Positions 17,248 to 25,918 of a DNA stretch of 64,000 bases are shown piece after piece; the first letter of the stretch is position 1, and the number at the start of each line of letters is the position of its first letter. Source of the stretch: Streptomyces sp. NRRL F-5123 (GTDB lineage Bacteria > Actinomycetota > Actinomycetes > Streptomycetales > Streptomycetaceae); NCBI RefSeq assembly GCF_000721495.1, contig NZ_JOHY01000006.1, positions 124,001-188,000 on the forward strand. Reading direction: 5' to 3'. The translations under genes were made by a program, and so were the position numbers. The notes below the pieces were generated by a model. That model was not told the origin of the DNA and did no database searches. It was given only the letters and a program-made list of their open reading frames with translations.

Positions 17248-17276
17248 ACGGTAACGCTGTCTGCTTGAAGATTCAA
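17248..17276 (-). promoter_or_regulatory. Promoter and operator B of the dioxygenase gene
   Basis: Minus-strand -35 TTGAAT (17271-17276) and -10 TACCGT (17248-17253) separated by 17 bases. The palindrome TTGAAGATTCAA (17265-17276) covers the -35. Its centre lies 41 bases from that of operator A, about four helical turns, suiting cooperative binding on one face. Confidence 0.65.
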
Positions 17277-17353
17277 TTACCTCGCCACATCGCCGCGCCG
17301 CTCCTCCGCCCTCCCGGTGTCCGGGCCTGCCGGATCCGGTCGCGGCCCGGCGG

Positions 17354-17872
17354 TCAGTGCAGCCGCTTCTCCAGCCAGGCCACGTCGTGGTAAGCGTCGA
17401 ACTTCCGCCCGACCTCATGGAAAACCCCGACCTGGCGGAAGCCGAAGCGCTCGTGGATGCGTATCGACGCCTCGTTCGGCAGCGCCACGCCCGCGTACGC
17501 ACGGTGCACGTCCTCGCCCGCGAGTGCCTCGAACAGTGCCGCGTAGAGCAGCGAGCCGATGCCGCGCCCGCCCGCGCCGGGTGCGAGGTAGATGCTCGTC
17601 TCCACCGACGTGGCGTAGGCCGCCTTCGGACGGTACGGGCTGCTCGTCGCGTAACCGACGACCTGCCCGCCTTCCGTGGACCGGGCAACCAGGAGGCGGT
17701 GTGGGCCGTCTTCCGGGTGGGAGAGCAACCAGGGACGGCGGTCGTCGGGGGTGATGGGGTCGATGTCGAAAGTGACCGGCGTCTCGCGGACGTAGTGGTT
17801 GTAAATGTCCGTGAGTGCCGCGAGGTCGCCTTCTGTACCCGCGCTGACCTGGACATCCGTACGTTGCAGCAT
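17354..17872 (-). CDS. GNAT N-acetyltransferase, phosphinothricin-acetyltransferase type
   Basis: 172 aa from ATG 17872 with GAGAGG upstream. It matches the PAT/Bar-like GNAT group: YNHYVRETPVTFDIDP near the N-terminus, YLAPGAGGRGIGSLLY acetyl-CoA loop at about 95-110 and IRIHERFGFRQVG near the end. The family acetylates phosphinothricin, methionine sulfone/sulfoximine or similar amino acids; which one here cannot be told. It is divergent from hrdD. Confidence 0.88.
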   Translation of the reverse strand: MLQRTDVQVSAGTEGDLAALTDIYNHYVRETPVTFDIDPITPDDRRPWLLSHPEDGPHRLLVARSTEGGQVVGYATSSPYRPKAAYATSVETSIYLAPGAGGRGIGSLLYAALFEALAGEDVHRAYAGVALPNEASIRIHERFGFRQVGVFHEVGRKFDAYHDVAWLEKRLH

Positions 17873-17935
17873 GGGACGGCCTCTCACTGTGGCGGAACAG
17901 GGTACTGCATGATCATAAAAAACAGGTGACGACAT

Positions 17936-17962
17936 GGGAATTGTGTCCGGATTCCAGTCGTT
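17936..17962 (+). promoter_or_regulatory. SigR-type promoter of hrdD
   Basis: GGGAAT (17936-17941), 18 bases, GTT (17960-17962), a perfect SigR consensus about 150 bases upstream of the hrdD start. In S. coelicolor hrdD is an established SigR target, so the match supports both the promoter and the gene name. Confidence 0.8.
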
Positions 17963-18109
17963 ATCCCGATCGGATGGGGCAAGCGCACAGCAAGGCCGGA
18001 GAACAGCGGCAGCCACACACCCGGGCTGAGCCGCCGGTTCCACGGCGTCGGCTGTGACCGCATGTCCGGTCCGACCGAGACCGACCGCACCTTCGTAAAG
18101 GGAGCACGC

Positions 18110-19105
18110 ATGGCAACCCGTGCCGTCGCCCGTCGTCACGCAGGCGGGACCAGCAGCGTTCGCGCCGCGGGCGGGGAAGTGGCCGACCGCGACCTCGTCG
18201 GCATGTACCTGGACGAGATCGCGCGCACGCCGCTCCTCGACGCCGCGCGCGAGGTCGAGCTGTCCCGCGACATCGAAGCAGGAGTCTACGCCGAACGCAT
18301 CCTGGCCTCCGACCCGGATCTTCCGGCAGGCGCCGGCGGCGAGGTCACGCGCGAGGAACTGGAGGCCCTGGTGGCCGCCGGGGAGCGCGCCAAGGACATC
18401 TTCATCCGTTCCAACCTCCGGCTCGTCGTCGCGGTGGCCCGCCGCTACCCGCGCAGCGGCCTGCCCCTGCTCGACCTGATCCAGGAGGGCAACGCGGGCC
18501 TCGTACGCGCCGTCGAGAAGTTCGACTACGCCAAGGGCTTCAAGTTCTCCACGTATGCGACCTGGTGGATCCGGCAGGCCATCACACGGTCCATCGCCGA
18601 CCAGTCGCGCACCATCCGGCTGCCCGTTCACCTCGTGGAGGAACTCGGACGGATCCGCCGGGTGCAGCGCGAGTTCAACCGTGAGCACGGCCGCGATGCC
18701 GAGCCCGCCGAGATCGCCGCCGAGCTGTCCTCCACTCCGGAGCGCGTCGCCGACGTCCTGGACTGGGCCCGCGACCCGGTGTCGTTGAACATGTCCGTGG
18801 ACGCCGAGGGCGAGACAGAGTTCGGCGACCTGGTCGAGGACGGCGCCGCACCCTCTCCGGAGGACTCCGTCCTGGTCATGCTGCGCCGCGAGGAACTGGA
18901 CGGCCTGATCGACCGCCTCGACGACCGCACCGCGTCCATCATCCGCGCGCGCTACGGCATCGTGGACGGCCGCGAGCGCACGCTCACCGAGGTTGGCAAG
19001 GAGCACGGCCTCACCCGCGAGCGCATCCGGCAGATCGAGAAGCACGCCCTGGCCGATCTCAAGAGGATGGCCCGCGCCACCGGGCTGGACTACGAAGCAG
19101 CCTGA
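18110..19105 (+). CDS. hrdD: HrdD-type group 2 RNA polymerase sigma factor
   Basis: 331 aa from ATG 18110 behind AAAGGGAG; the upstream in-frame ATG at 18062 lacks such a site. The N-terminus MATRAVARR and [20 protein letters not shown] match my recollection of S. coelicolor HrdD (332 aa). Region 2 holds [22 protein letters not shown] and [15 protein letters not shown] (core binding and -10 recognition); region 4.2 has [21 protein letters not shown] for -35 recognition. It directs RNA polymerase to a largely overlapping set of housekeeping-like promoters and is non-essential in known species. Transcribed from a SigR-type promoter, hence induced by thiol oxidation; a hairpin follows. Confidence 0.92.
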   Translation: MATRAVARRHAGGTSSVRAAGGEVADRDLVGMYLDEIARTPLLDAAREVELSRDIEAGVYAERILASDPDLPAGAGGEVTREELEALVAAGERAKDIFIRSNLRLVVAVARRYPRSGLPLLDLIQEGNAGLVRAVEKFDYAKGFKFSTYATWWIRQAITRSIADQSRTIRLPVHLVEELGRIRRVQREFNREHGRDAEPAEIAAELSSTPERVADVLDWARDPVSLNMSVDAEGETEFGDLVEDGAAPSPEDSVLVMLRREELDGLIDRLDDRTASIIRARYGIVDGRERTLTEVGKEHGLTRERIRQIEKHALADLKRMARATGLDYEAA

Positions 19106-19114
19106 CAACCCCGC

Positions 19115-19137
19115 CGGTCCGCCCGCTCTGCGGACCG
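19115..19137 (+). terminator. Hairpin after hrdD
   Basis: CGGTCCGC/GCGGACCG, an 8-bp perfect stem with a seven-base loop, ten bases after the hrdD stop codon. Confidence 0.6.
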
Positions 19138-19278
19138 ACCCACAGACCCGGACCCCGGTGCCACCCCCCCCGCGCCGGGGTTCGGCCCTGCCGTGCCGGC
19201 GCCCGAGCCGACCGCAAGCTCCCACCACGTGGGTGCCGCTGTGCCCGCCGACGGAGCAGGGGTGAGAACCTTCGTGGC

Positions 19279-20025
19279 ATGAGCGATCACAGCGGTGACA
19301 GCCCACGGCCGGACCACCCGGGGCCGCATCCCGGCGAGCCTCACCACGAAGGGTTGAGTACCCGGCTGAACTGGCTGCGGGCCGCTGTCCTCGGCGCGAA
19401 CGACGGCATCGTCTCCACTGCCGGCTTGGTGGTCGGCGTCGCCGGCGCGACCGACTCCCGGTCGGCGCTCCTGACGGCCGGCCTCGCCGGCCTGATGGCG
19501 GGCTCGCTGTCCATGGCGGCAGGCGAGTACGTGTCCGTGAGCACCCAGCGCGACTCCGAGCAGGCCGCTCTCGCCCTCGAACGGGAAGAACTCGCTGCCA
19601 CTCCACAAGCCGAGTTGGAGGAGCTCACCGGGCTGCTGGAGGACCGAGGTATCTCCCGCGACCTCGCCCGGGAAGTCGCCGAACAGCTCACCGCCCGCGA
19701 CGCCCTCGGCGCCCACGCCCGCGTCGAACTCGGCATCGACCCCGACGAACTCGCCAATCCCTGGCACGCCGCCTGGGCCAGCTTCATCTCCTTCACCGTC
19801 GGCTCGCTGCTGCCCCTGCTGGCCATCGTCCTGCCGCCGCAGGAGTGGCGGCTGGCGGTCACGGTGGTCTCGGTGCTCCTCGCCCTGGTCTGCTGCGGCT
19901 GGATCAGCGCGTGGCTCGGCAGCGCTCCGGCACGACCGGCGGTGGTCCGCAACGCGGCCGGCGGCGCCATCGCCATGGCGGTGACCTACGCCGTGGGCGC
20001 CCTGCTCGGCGCGGCAGGGGTGTGA
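19279..20025 (+). CDS. VIT1/CCC1-family iron/manganese transporter
   Basis: 248 aa from ATG 19279; no clear ribosome binding site. After a His/Pro-rich N-terminus comes the family signature LRAAVLGANDGIVSTAGLVVGVAG, then AGLMAGSLSMAAGEYVSVSTQ with metal-binding Glu/Met residues, a cytoplasmic helical Glu-rich segment (about 95-160), and three C-terminal membrane segments, five in all. Family members export Fe2+/Mn2+ from the cytoplasm or into compartments. It stands alone downstream of hrdD. Confidence 0.9.
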   Translation: MSDHSGDSPRPDHPGPHPGEPHHEGLSTRLNWLRAAVLGANDGIVSTAGLVVGVAGATDSRSALLTAGLAGLMAGSLSMAAGEYVSVSTQRDSEQAALALEREELAATPQAELEELTGLLEDRGISRDLAREVAEQLTARDALGAHARVELGIDPDELANPWHAAWASFISFTVGSLLPLLAIVLPPQEWRLAVTVVSVLLALVCCGWISAWLGSAPARPAVVRNAAGGAIAMAVTYAVGALLGAAGV

Positions 20026-20083
20026 CGGCAGGGCGAGAGCCCGGGCATCGGAAGCCCACCCGGAACCCGCGCGCACCCGCAGG

Positions 20084-21253
20084 TCAGACACCCCCCGCCG
20101 GGCGTACCCGACCCAGAGATCCGCCGGTCAGAAAATGCTCGATGCGTTCCACGTACGGAGCGATGTCGATGCCCTGCGAGGCGAGCCAGGCGTCCGCGTA
20201 GTACTTCTCCAGGTAGCGTTCGCCGGGGTCGCACAGCAACCCGACCACGCTGCCGTGCTCGTTACGCGCCCGCATCTCCGCGATGATGCGGAAAGCGGCC
20301 CACAATCCCGTCCCGGTCGATGCACCGGCCCGGCGGCCGAGCAGTCTCTCAAGGACGCGTACGCTCGCGATCGACGCCGCGTCCGGGACCCGCATCATCC
20401 GGTCGACGGCCCCGGGGACGAAACTGGGTTCCACCCGCTGCCGCCCGATCCCCTCGATGCGCGAGCCGGTGTCGGTGGTCGCCGCCGGATTGTGGTCGCG
20501 CCACCCGGGGAAGAACGCCGAGTTCTCCGGATCCGCCACGCAGACTCCGGTGGTCGCCCGGACATAGCGGACATAGCGCGCCAGTGTGGCGGACGTCCCG
20601 CCCGTCCCCGCCGTGGCCACGATCCAGGTCGGCACCGGATGGCGTTCCGACGCCAGCTGCCGGAAGATCGACTCGGCGATGTTGTTGTTGCCCCGCCAGT
20701 CCGTCGCCCGCTCCGCGTAGGTGAACTGGTCCATGTAGTGGCCGCCGGTCTCCCGGGCCAGGCGGGTCGCCGCGCCGTACACCTCGCCCGGATCGTCCAC
20801 CAGGTGGCATCGCCCCCCGTGGAACTCGATCAGGTCGATCTTTGCCCGCACCGTCCCGCGGGCCATCACGGCCACAAAGGGGACACCGATCAGCCGGGCG
20901 AAGTAGGCCTCCGAGACCGCTGTCGAACCGCTGGACGCCTCGATCACCGGTCGCTCCGGGCGGATCCAGCCGTTGCACAGCGCGTACAGGAACAGCGAAC
21001 GGGCCAGCCGGTGCTTCAGCGAACCGGTCGGGTGCGTCGACTCGTCCTTGAGGTAGAGATCGATCCCCCAGGCGGCCGGTAGCGGCACTGACAGCAAATG
21101 GGTATCTGCGGACCGGTTGGCGTCCGCCTGGACTTTCCCCACGGCCTCGCTCAACCAGCGGCGGTACGCGAGGTCGCTTCGGTCGACATCCACCTCCTCC
21201 GCCGGAGTGGTGGCGGCGCGGTCTGCCGGCGGTCTCGGTTCTGGTGCGTGCAT
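20084..21253 (-). CDS. PLP-dependent cysteine synthase-family enzyme, Cds1-like
   Basis: 389 aa from ATG 21253. A fold-type II PLP enzyme: Lys80 in [11 protein letters not shown] is the Schiff-base lysine, [15 protein letters not shown] binds the substrate carboxylate, and [14 protein letters not shown] binds the phosphate. The segment [12 protein letters not shown] and the C-terminal extension resemble mycobacterial Cds1, a cysteine desulfhydrase that releases H2S; true cysteine synthases are usually about 310 aa. Whether it makes or degrades cysteine is inferred, not shown. Confidence 0.85.
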   Translation of the reverse strand: MHAPEPRPPADRAATTPAEEVDVDRSDLAYRRWLSEAVGKVQADANRSADTHLLSVPLPAAWGIDLYLKDESTHPTGSLKHRLARSLFLYALCNGWIRPERPVIEASSGSTAVSEAYFARLIGVPFVAVMARGTVRAKIDLIEFHGGRCHLVDDPGEVYGAATRLARETGGHYMDQFTYAERATDWRGNNNIAESIFRQLASERHPVPTWIVATAGTGGTSATLARYVRYVRATTGVCVADPENSAFFPGWRDHNPAATTDTGSRIEGIGRQRVEPSFVPGAVDRMMRVPDAASIASVRVLERLLGRRAGASTGTGLWAAFRIIAEMRARNEHGSVVGLLCDPGERYLEKYYADAWLASQGIDIAPYVERIEHFLTGGSLGRVRPAGGV

Positions 21254-21366
21254 GGGCCCAGGTATATCCGTCCGGCGGCATCAAACCGGCACTTGGGGTA
21301 TCTCCCCCCACCCGCTTGGGTGGCGGCGCAGGCCGACCGAGGTCCCCGGCGCCGTACCCTGGAAAC

Positions 21367-21621
21367 ATGAGTGCAGCGGCAGATCCCGACCCCACCTCCG
21401 CGTCCGACGGTGCGGGCCTTCCCGCCGTCGAGGTGCCGGTGACGGGGAGCGGCGAGGCTTCCTCCCGTCCGGCGGTCGCGCCTTCCGGGCTGATCTTCGA
21501 CGACCCGTTCGACCGGCCCTCGCCCGACGACGCCGACCGGGGCTGGGGTGAGCTGCCGACGGGCTCTGCCGACGACGATTTCGCTCGCTTCCTCAGCCAG
21601 AAGCCCCCGCACCACCTCTGA
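21367..21621 (+). CDS. Small acidic conserved Streptomyces protein
   Basis: 84 aa from ATG 21367. Very acidic and Pro/Ser-rich, with a more ordered C-terminal stretch IFDDPFDRPSPDDADRGWGE and DDFARFLSQKPPHHL. The 21244 upstream start would make the N-terminus overlap the divergent promoter. A TACCCT hexamer six bases before the ATG suggests leaderless transcription. I recall similar short proteins next to mscL in Streptomyces, function unknown. Confidence 0.65.
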   Translation: MSAAADPDPTSASDGAGLPAVEVPVTGSGEASSRPAVAPSGLIFDDPFDRPSPDDADRGWGELPTGSADDDFARFLSQKPPHHL

Positions 21622-21640
21622 ATCAGCCCGGCGCCCGGGG

Positions 21641-22132
21641 TCAGCCCGCGCCGCCGGAGCGGGGCGCCACCAGCGCGTCCCGGATATCCCTCAGCAGCGC
21701 GATCTCGTCCGCCTCCACGTTCGCCTCGTTCTTCGCCGCCACCGGCTCGGTCCTCTGCGGCGGCTCCTGCTTCGTGGCCCGCCGTGCCAGGTACCGGGCC
21801 ATCGGAAGGACCATCAGGAAGTACACGACCGCCGCTGTGATCAGGAACGTGAGCGTCGCGCTCAGCGCGGAACCCCACAGGATGTGGATCCCGCTGACCG
21901 TCTCGCCCTTGCTGTCCTCCACGCACGGGCCTTTGAGACATGACGAGTACCCAGCGAGGTCCTTCGTACCGAAGGCACCGACCAGCGGATTGATGATCCC
22001 GTTGACGGCCGGGTTCACGATGCTGCTGAACGCCGCTCCCACGACGACCGCGACCGCGAGGTCGATCACGTTCCCCCGCGTGATGAACTCCTTGAAACCT
22101 GCCAGCAGGCTCGGCTGTTCCGCCTGGCTCAT
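21641..22132 (-). CDS. mscL: Large-conductance mechanosensitive channel MscL
   Basis: 163 aa from ATG 22132 behind GGAAGGGGC. Short N-terminal amphipathic helix GFKEFITRGN, pore helix TM1 VIDLAVAVVVGAAFSSIV, an unusually long periplasmic loop holding two Cys (SSCLKGPC), TM2 TFLITAAVVYFLMVLPM, and a charged cytoplasmic bundle (VEADEIALLRDIRDALVA). It releases solutes on hypo-osmotic shock. The tail gene at 21367 converges on it. Confidence 0.93.
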   Translation of the reverse strand: MSQAEQPSLLAGFKEFITRGNVIDLAVAVVVGAAFSSIVNPAVNGIINPLVGAFGTKDLAGYSSCLKGPCVEDSKGETVSGIHILWGSALSATLTFLITAAVVYFLMVLPMARYLARRATKQEPPQRTEPVAAKNEANVEADEIALLRDIRDALVAPRSGGAG

Positions 22133-22234
22133 AGATGTGCCCCTTCCCGGACGCCGGTCTGGCGGAATGAAAGATTCCGACATGGAAGGCAATCCGGGGG
22201 CGCGCTGTCCAATCGCCCTTCACGAAAGGGTGAT

Positions 22235-22927
22235 TCAGCACAGTGTCACCGCCAGCGGGTTCGACAGAGCTGCTCCCGACAGGGCAGCGGCGACGCCGCG
22301 CGGCACGGACAGTACGACAAGCGCGCCACCCGTCCCATCCGTGTTCGCGGTGGTGGGCGGCACTTCACCCTCGGTGGTGTCCGGGGGCGTGGTGTTCTCC
22401 AGTGGCCCGCCGGCCTGGTCCGGAATCGCGACTACGGTGACGCCCGAGGCCACCACCCGCGCCGCGGCGAGGACGTCCACCCGGTCGCCCGGCTGCAGCA
22501 GGCGCACCGCCTCGGCGTCCGCGATCCGCACCGGCGCCCTCACGAGCCGGTCCGCCGTGACAGCGCCAGCGGGTCCCGTGGCCGGACCGGGCGCGGGGTG
22601 TCGTGCGACCGACCGCCGGTCGTGGGGCGGTGGGGGGTCGTAGGCGGCCGACACGGCGAGCACGGTTGCCGCCACCACCATCCCGGCTGCGAGCGGACGG
22701 CGCCTGAACCGTGGAACGGGAAGCAGGCGCCGTACACCGCCGCGTCCCGCCCGGATCGGTGGAAAGTCCGGCACGGCCCGGCCCGGCGGGGTGTAGGGGG
22801 CGGGGACGCCCGCACCTCCGGACGCCGCCGCGTCGGACGTCATGCCGACGGGCAGGGAGGGACTGGGGAACGGGGCAGATGGAGCGGCAAGCGGGGCTGA
22901 CAGGGACGTACGCACTGGGATCACCAC
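22235..22927 (-). CDS. SAF/RcpC-CpaB-like domain membrane protein
   Basis: 230 aa if it starts at GTG 22927; ATG 22843 (202 aa) is equally possible and neither has a clear ribosome binding site. The first 28 codons have poorer third-position GC, which favours 22843. A basic region precedes one membrane segment (LAAGMVVAATVLAVSAA), followed by an extracytoplasmic part with LLQPGDRVDVLAAARVVASGVTVVAIP, characteristic of SAF/CpaB domains of pilus assembly proteins, and a hydrophobic end ALVVLSVPRGVAAALSGAAL. No pilus genes adjoin it. Confidence 0.65.
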   Translation of the reverse strand: MVIPVRTSLSAPLAAPSAPFPSPSLPVGMTSDAAASGGAGVPAPYTPPGRAVPDFPPIRAGRGGVRRLLPVPRFRRRPLAAGMVVAATVLAVSAAYDPPPPHDRRSVARHPAPGPATGPAGAVTADRLVRAPVRIADAEAVRLLQPGDRVDVLAAARVVASGVTVVAIPDQAGGPLENTTPPDTTEGEVPPTTANTDGTGGALVVLSVPRGVAAALSGAALSNPLAVTLC

Positions 22928-23095
22928 CGGACGTGAAGGGGCCGACGACCGGACATTCGGTCGATGCCTTCACGATCGCGTACGTGGGCACGTCCGCAAT
23001 CGGAGCCTGTGGATAACTTTCAGCCCTGTGGAAAACCCAGCCCCCCGCCGGACTGTGTCCCTCCGGCCTGTGAACCGGAGGGATGCAGTCCCTGC

Positions 23096-23953
23096 CTACG
23101 GCAGCGGCATCCCGGGCTCCTGACCGCCGAGCGCGTCGACGCACAGGCACGTGCGCCCCGAGTTTGCGGGCAGTGCGGCGATGACGTCGAAGAGGACGTC
23201 CCGCATCCGCCCGACGTTGGCCGCGAACACTTCGAGGACCTCCTCGTGCGAGACGCCGTCACCGGTGTCGGCCCCCGCGTCCAGGTCGGTCACGAGATTG
23301 AGGGACGTGTAGCACAAGCCGAGCTCCCGGGCGAGCACTGCCTCGGGGTGTCCGGTCATGCCGACGACCGACCATCCCTGAGCGGCGTGCCAGAGCGATT
23401 CCGCGCGGGTGGAAAAACGCGGTCCTTCCACCACCACGAGCGTCCCGCCGTCCACGGCCTCCCAGCCGCTCGACCGGGCGGTCTCGACCGCGGCCGTCCG
23501 TCCGACCGGGCAGTAGGGGTCCGCGAAGGTCACATGGACGACGTTGGGCACCAGGCCGTCTGCCCGTGCCTCCCCGTCGAAGTAGGACTGCGCGCGCGAC
23601 TTCGTGCGGTCGACGAGCTGGTCGGGTACGAGGAGCGTCCCGGGACCGTACTCGGCTTGCAACCCGCCCACGGCGCAGGGACCGAGGACCTGGCGCACGC
23701 CGGTCGCCCGCAGCGCCCACAGATTGGCTCGATAATTGATCTTGTGTGGTGGAAGGTGGTGCGACCGGCCGTGTCGCGGCAGGAATGCCACGCGCCGCCC
23801 CGCCACGTCACCGACGAACAGCGAGTCGCTGGCCGCCCCGTAGGGAGTATCGACGGTGACCTCGGTCACATCGTCGAGGAAGGAGTAGAAGCCGGATCCG
23901 CCGATCACGCCGATCTCGGCCTGCATGTCTGTCGCACCGCCGTTCTGCACCAT
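23096..23953 (-). CDS. mtnP: S-methyl-5'-thioadenosine phosphorylase
   Basis: 285 aa from ATG 23953; ATG 23926 (MQAEIGV) is the alternative. A TAGGGT hexamer seven bases before 23953 suggests a leaderless transcript. Purine-nucleoside phosphorylase fold with the MTAP signature: GVIGGSGFYSFLDD (phosphate loop), FLPRHGRSHHLPPHKINYRAN, VVVEGPRFSTRAES and GMTGHPEAVLARELGLCYTS. It cleaves methylthioadenosine to adenine and methylthioribose-1-phosphate in methionine salvage. Downstream of fmdB with a 98-base gap. Confidence 0.92.
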   Translation of the reverse strand: MVQNGGATDMQAEIGVIGGSGFYSFLDDVTEVTVDTPYGAASDSLFVGDVAGRRVAFLPRHGRSHHLPPHKINYRANLWALRATGVRQVLGPCAVGGLQAEYGPGTLLVPDQLVDRTKSRAQSYFDGEARADGLVPNVVHVTFADPYCPVGRTAAVETARSSGWEAVDGGTLVVVEGPRFSTRAESLWHAAQGWSVVGMTGHPEAVLARELGLCYTSLNLVTDLDAGADTGDGVSHEEVLEVFAANVGRMRDVLFDVIAALPANSGRTCLCVDALGGQEPGMPLP

Positions 23954-24051
23954 GTCCGTCACCCTAAGCGGGGTGCGGGGATGCGACGAACCCCCGCCGT
24001 GTCGACGGCGGAGGTCCGAGGGCGTATGGGCGGGTCGCCCGCCTTGCGCGG

Positions 24052-24366
24052 TCAGGCGGCGGAAGTGCTGCTCGACGAGGAGGAAGATCCGGAGGACGCC
24101 GTGGACGACGACGAGCCGGACGACGAACTGCCGGTCGTCTTGCTGTCCGAGCCGCTGCTCTTCGCGGCCGGGGCGCTGCTGGACGAAGAGCCGCGGCTGT
24201 CGGTCCGGTAGAAGCCGGATCCCTTGAAGACCACACCCACCGCAGAGAACACCTTGCGCAGCCGACCGCCGCAGTTGGGGCACTCGGTCAGTGCGTCGTC
24301 GCTGAACTTCTGCACCGCCTCGAGGCCCTCGCCGCACTCGGTGCACTGGTACTGATACGTCGGCAC
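24052..24366 (-). CDS. FmdB-family zinc-ribbon protein with long Ser-rich tail
   Basis: 104 aa from GTG 24366 behind AGGAGGAG. The N-terminal zinc ribbon has Cys8, Cys11, Cys29 and Cys32 (CTECG and CPNCGG) followed by GVVFKGSGFYRTD, the FmdB signature. From about residue 59 the protein is almost entirely Ser with Thr, Gly and Ala, likely disordered. Function unknown in actinobacteria; the family is a putative nucleic-acid or regulatory protein. A CIRCE-like element overlaps its ribosome binding site, which predicts HrcA repression and heat induction. Confidence 0.88.
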   Translation of the reverse strand: MPTYQYQCTECGEGLEAVQKFSDDALTECPNCGGRLRKVFSAVGVVFKGSGFYRTDSRGSSSSSAPAAKSSGSDSKTTGSSSSGSSSSTASSGSSSSSSSTSAA

Positions 24367-24375
24367 TAGCTCCTC

Positions 24376-24402
24376 CTGGCACTCTCACTCATTGAGTGCT
24401 AA
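24376..24402 (-). promoter_or_regulatory. CIRCE-like element before fmdB
   Basis: Read on the minus strand: TTAGCACTC (perfect half), nine bases, then GAGTGCCAG, against the HrcA target TTAGCACTC-N9-GAGTGCTAA. Sixteen of 18 positions match and the spacing is exact. The right half runs into the AGGAGGAG ribosome binding site. Confidence 0.65.
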
Positions 24403-24432
24403 CGACGCTCAATAGTGCAGCATTTCCGTGCC

Positions 24433-25743
24433 TCAGTCCACCGTGACCGCCGGACGGTGACCGATCACACCTGCGGCCGGCACGGGCGACAGCTGCGGCA
24501 CCAGATGCTCGCGCAACATTGTGATCATCGCGAAAGCGACAGCAGTGCCGGTCAGCGGCACGCAGAAGGCCGCGTTGGCACCGACGCCGTCGGCGAGCAG
24601 CCCTGCCGCGGTGACCGCTGCGGCCTGGCCGAGCGCGACCGCTCCCGTCAGCCATGTGAACGCCTCCGTCCGTGCGGCCCCGGGCACCAGTGCCTCGACC
24701 AGCGTGTAGCCGGTGATGAGGGCGGGCGCGATGCACAACCCCACCACGAGGACCAGCCCGCTCACCAGAGGCAGGCTCTGCGCGGCCCACAGCGGGACGC
24801 ACGCGAGGGTCAGGGCGCCGTATGCCGTCAGCAGCCGCCTGCGGGGGCTGCGACGCCAGGACAGGGCGCCGTAGGCCACGCCCGCCAGCATGTTGCCTGC
24901 GGCGAAGGTGCCGTAGACCAGCCCGTTGAGCCCGGGGTGGCCTGCTTCCTGGGAAATGGCGGTGACCGACACCTGCATGCCGCCGAACACGGCGCCTATG
25001 CCGACGAAGGCGGCCACAAGAGCCCGCACGCCCGGTATCGACAGCGCCGACGCCCGGTGACGGCCGCCCCCGGCCGTCCTGCTGTGCGGGGCCGGAGCCG
25101 TCCTGCGCTGCGCCGCGAACAACCATCCACCCGCAAGAGTGAGCAACGCCTCGGCAATGAGTCCCGCGGCAGGGTGGATCCCCGTGCACATCGCTGTGGC
25201 CAGGATCGGCCCGACGACGAATGTGCACTCATCGGTCACCGATTCGAACGCGGCCGCTGTCTGCAGGAGCGGAGAAGCACCACCGGCCGGATCGCTGAGC
25301 GCCACCGCCCATCGTGACCGAACCATGGGGCCGATCTGCGGCACCGTCGCCCCCGCCGGCACCGCCGCTGTGAGCAGCGCCCACGTCGGGGCGTGTGCCA
25401 GAGCCAGGGGTACCAGCGTGCACACCGATACCGCGTGCAAGGCGACACCGGGTACGAGAACGGCACTCTGACCGTGGCGGTCGGCGAGCCGGCCGGCCCT
25501 TGGCGCGCAGAGTGCCATGGCGACTCCCGTCACCGCCGCAGCCGCACCTGCCTTGCCGTAGGAGCCGGTCGTGTGTTCCACGAGCAGCACAAGGCTGATC
25601 GTGAGCATCGCGAAAGGCTGCCTCGCCGCGAAACCGGGTAGCACGAAGGCGCGCGCTCCGGGAGTACTGAGCAGTTGCCGGTACCCCGGCTTGCGGGCAG
25701 TCTTCTGCGTCGGCGACGGGGTCGTGCGCACGGTGGATGCCAC
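24433..25743 (-). CDS. MFS transporter, 12 TM, unknown substrate
   Basis: 436 aa from GTG 25743 (AGAAAAGACC upstream); a frame to 25779 is possible. Twelve membrane segments with PRAGRLADRHGQ between segments 2 and 3 (motif A) and a central cytoplasmic loop after AAQRRTAP. Two halves of about 200 residues each. I recall this Streptomyces family from the LLSTPGARAFVLPGFAARQPFAM N-terminal region; substrates are not known. Same strand as fmdB, but fmdB probably has its own promoter in the 66-base gap. Confidence 0.8.
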   Translation of the reverse strand: MASTVRTTPSPTQKTARKPGYRQLLSTPGARAFVLPGFAARQPFAMLTISLVLLVEHTTGSYGKAGAAAAVTGVAMALCAPRAGRLADRHGQSAVLVPGVALHAVSVCTLVPLALAHAPTWALLTAAVPAGATVPQIGPMVRSRWAVALSDPAGGASPLLQTAAAFESVTDECTFVVGPILATAMCTGIHPAAGLIAEALLTLAGGWLFAAQRRTAPAPHSRTAGGGRHRASALSIPGVRALVAAFVGIGAVFGGMQVSVTAISQEAGHPGLNGLVYGTFAAGNMLAGVAYGALSWRRSPRRRLLTAYGALTLACVPLWAAQSLPLVSGLVLVVGLCIAPALITGYTLVEALVPGAARTEAFTWLTGAVALGQAAAVTAAGLLADGVGANAAFCVPLTGTAVAFAMITMLREHLVPQLSPVPAAGVIGHRPAVTVD

Positions 25744-25918
25744 TGGGTGGTCTTTTCTGCTGTCTGGTAGCGCGTGCACGGTTCGGACCGTGGTGTCGCG
25801 CCGAGGGCCGTCCGCTCAGCGCGGTCACCGCGCCGGCCCTGCATCAGACAGAGGTCGTACTGGACAAATACCGCACCATCATACGTAACCATGCGCTGAT
25901 CGCGCCCGGCTGACCGCC

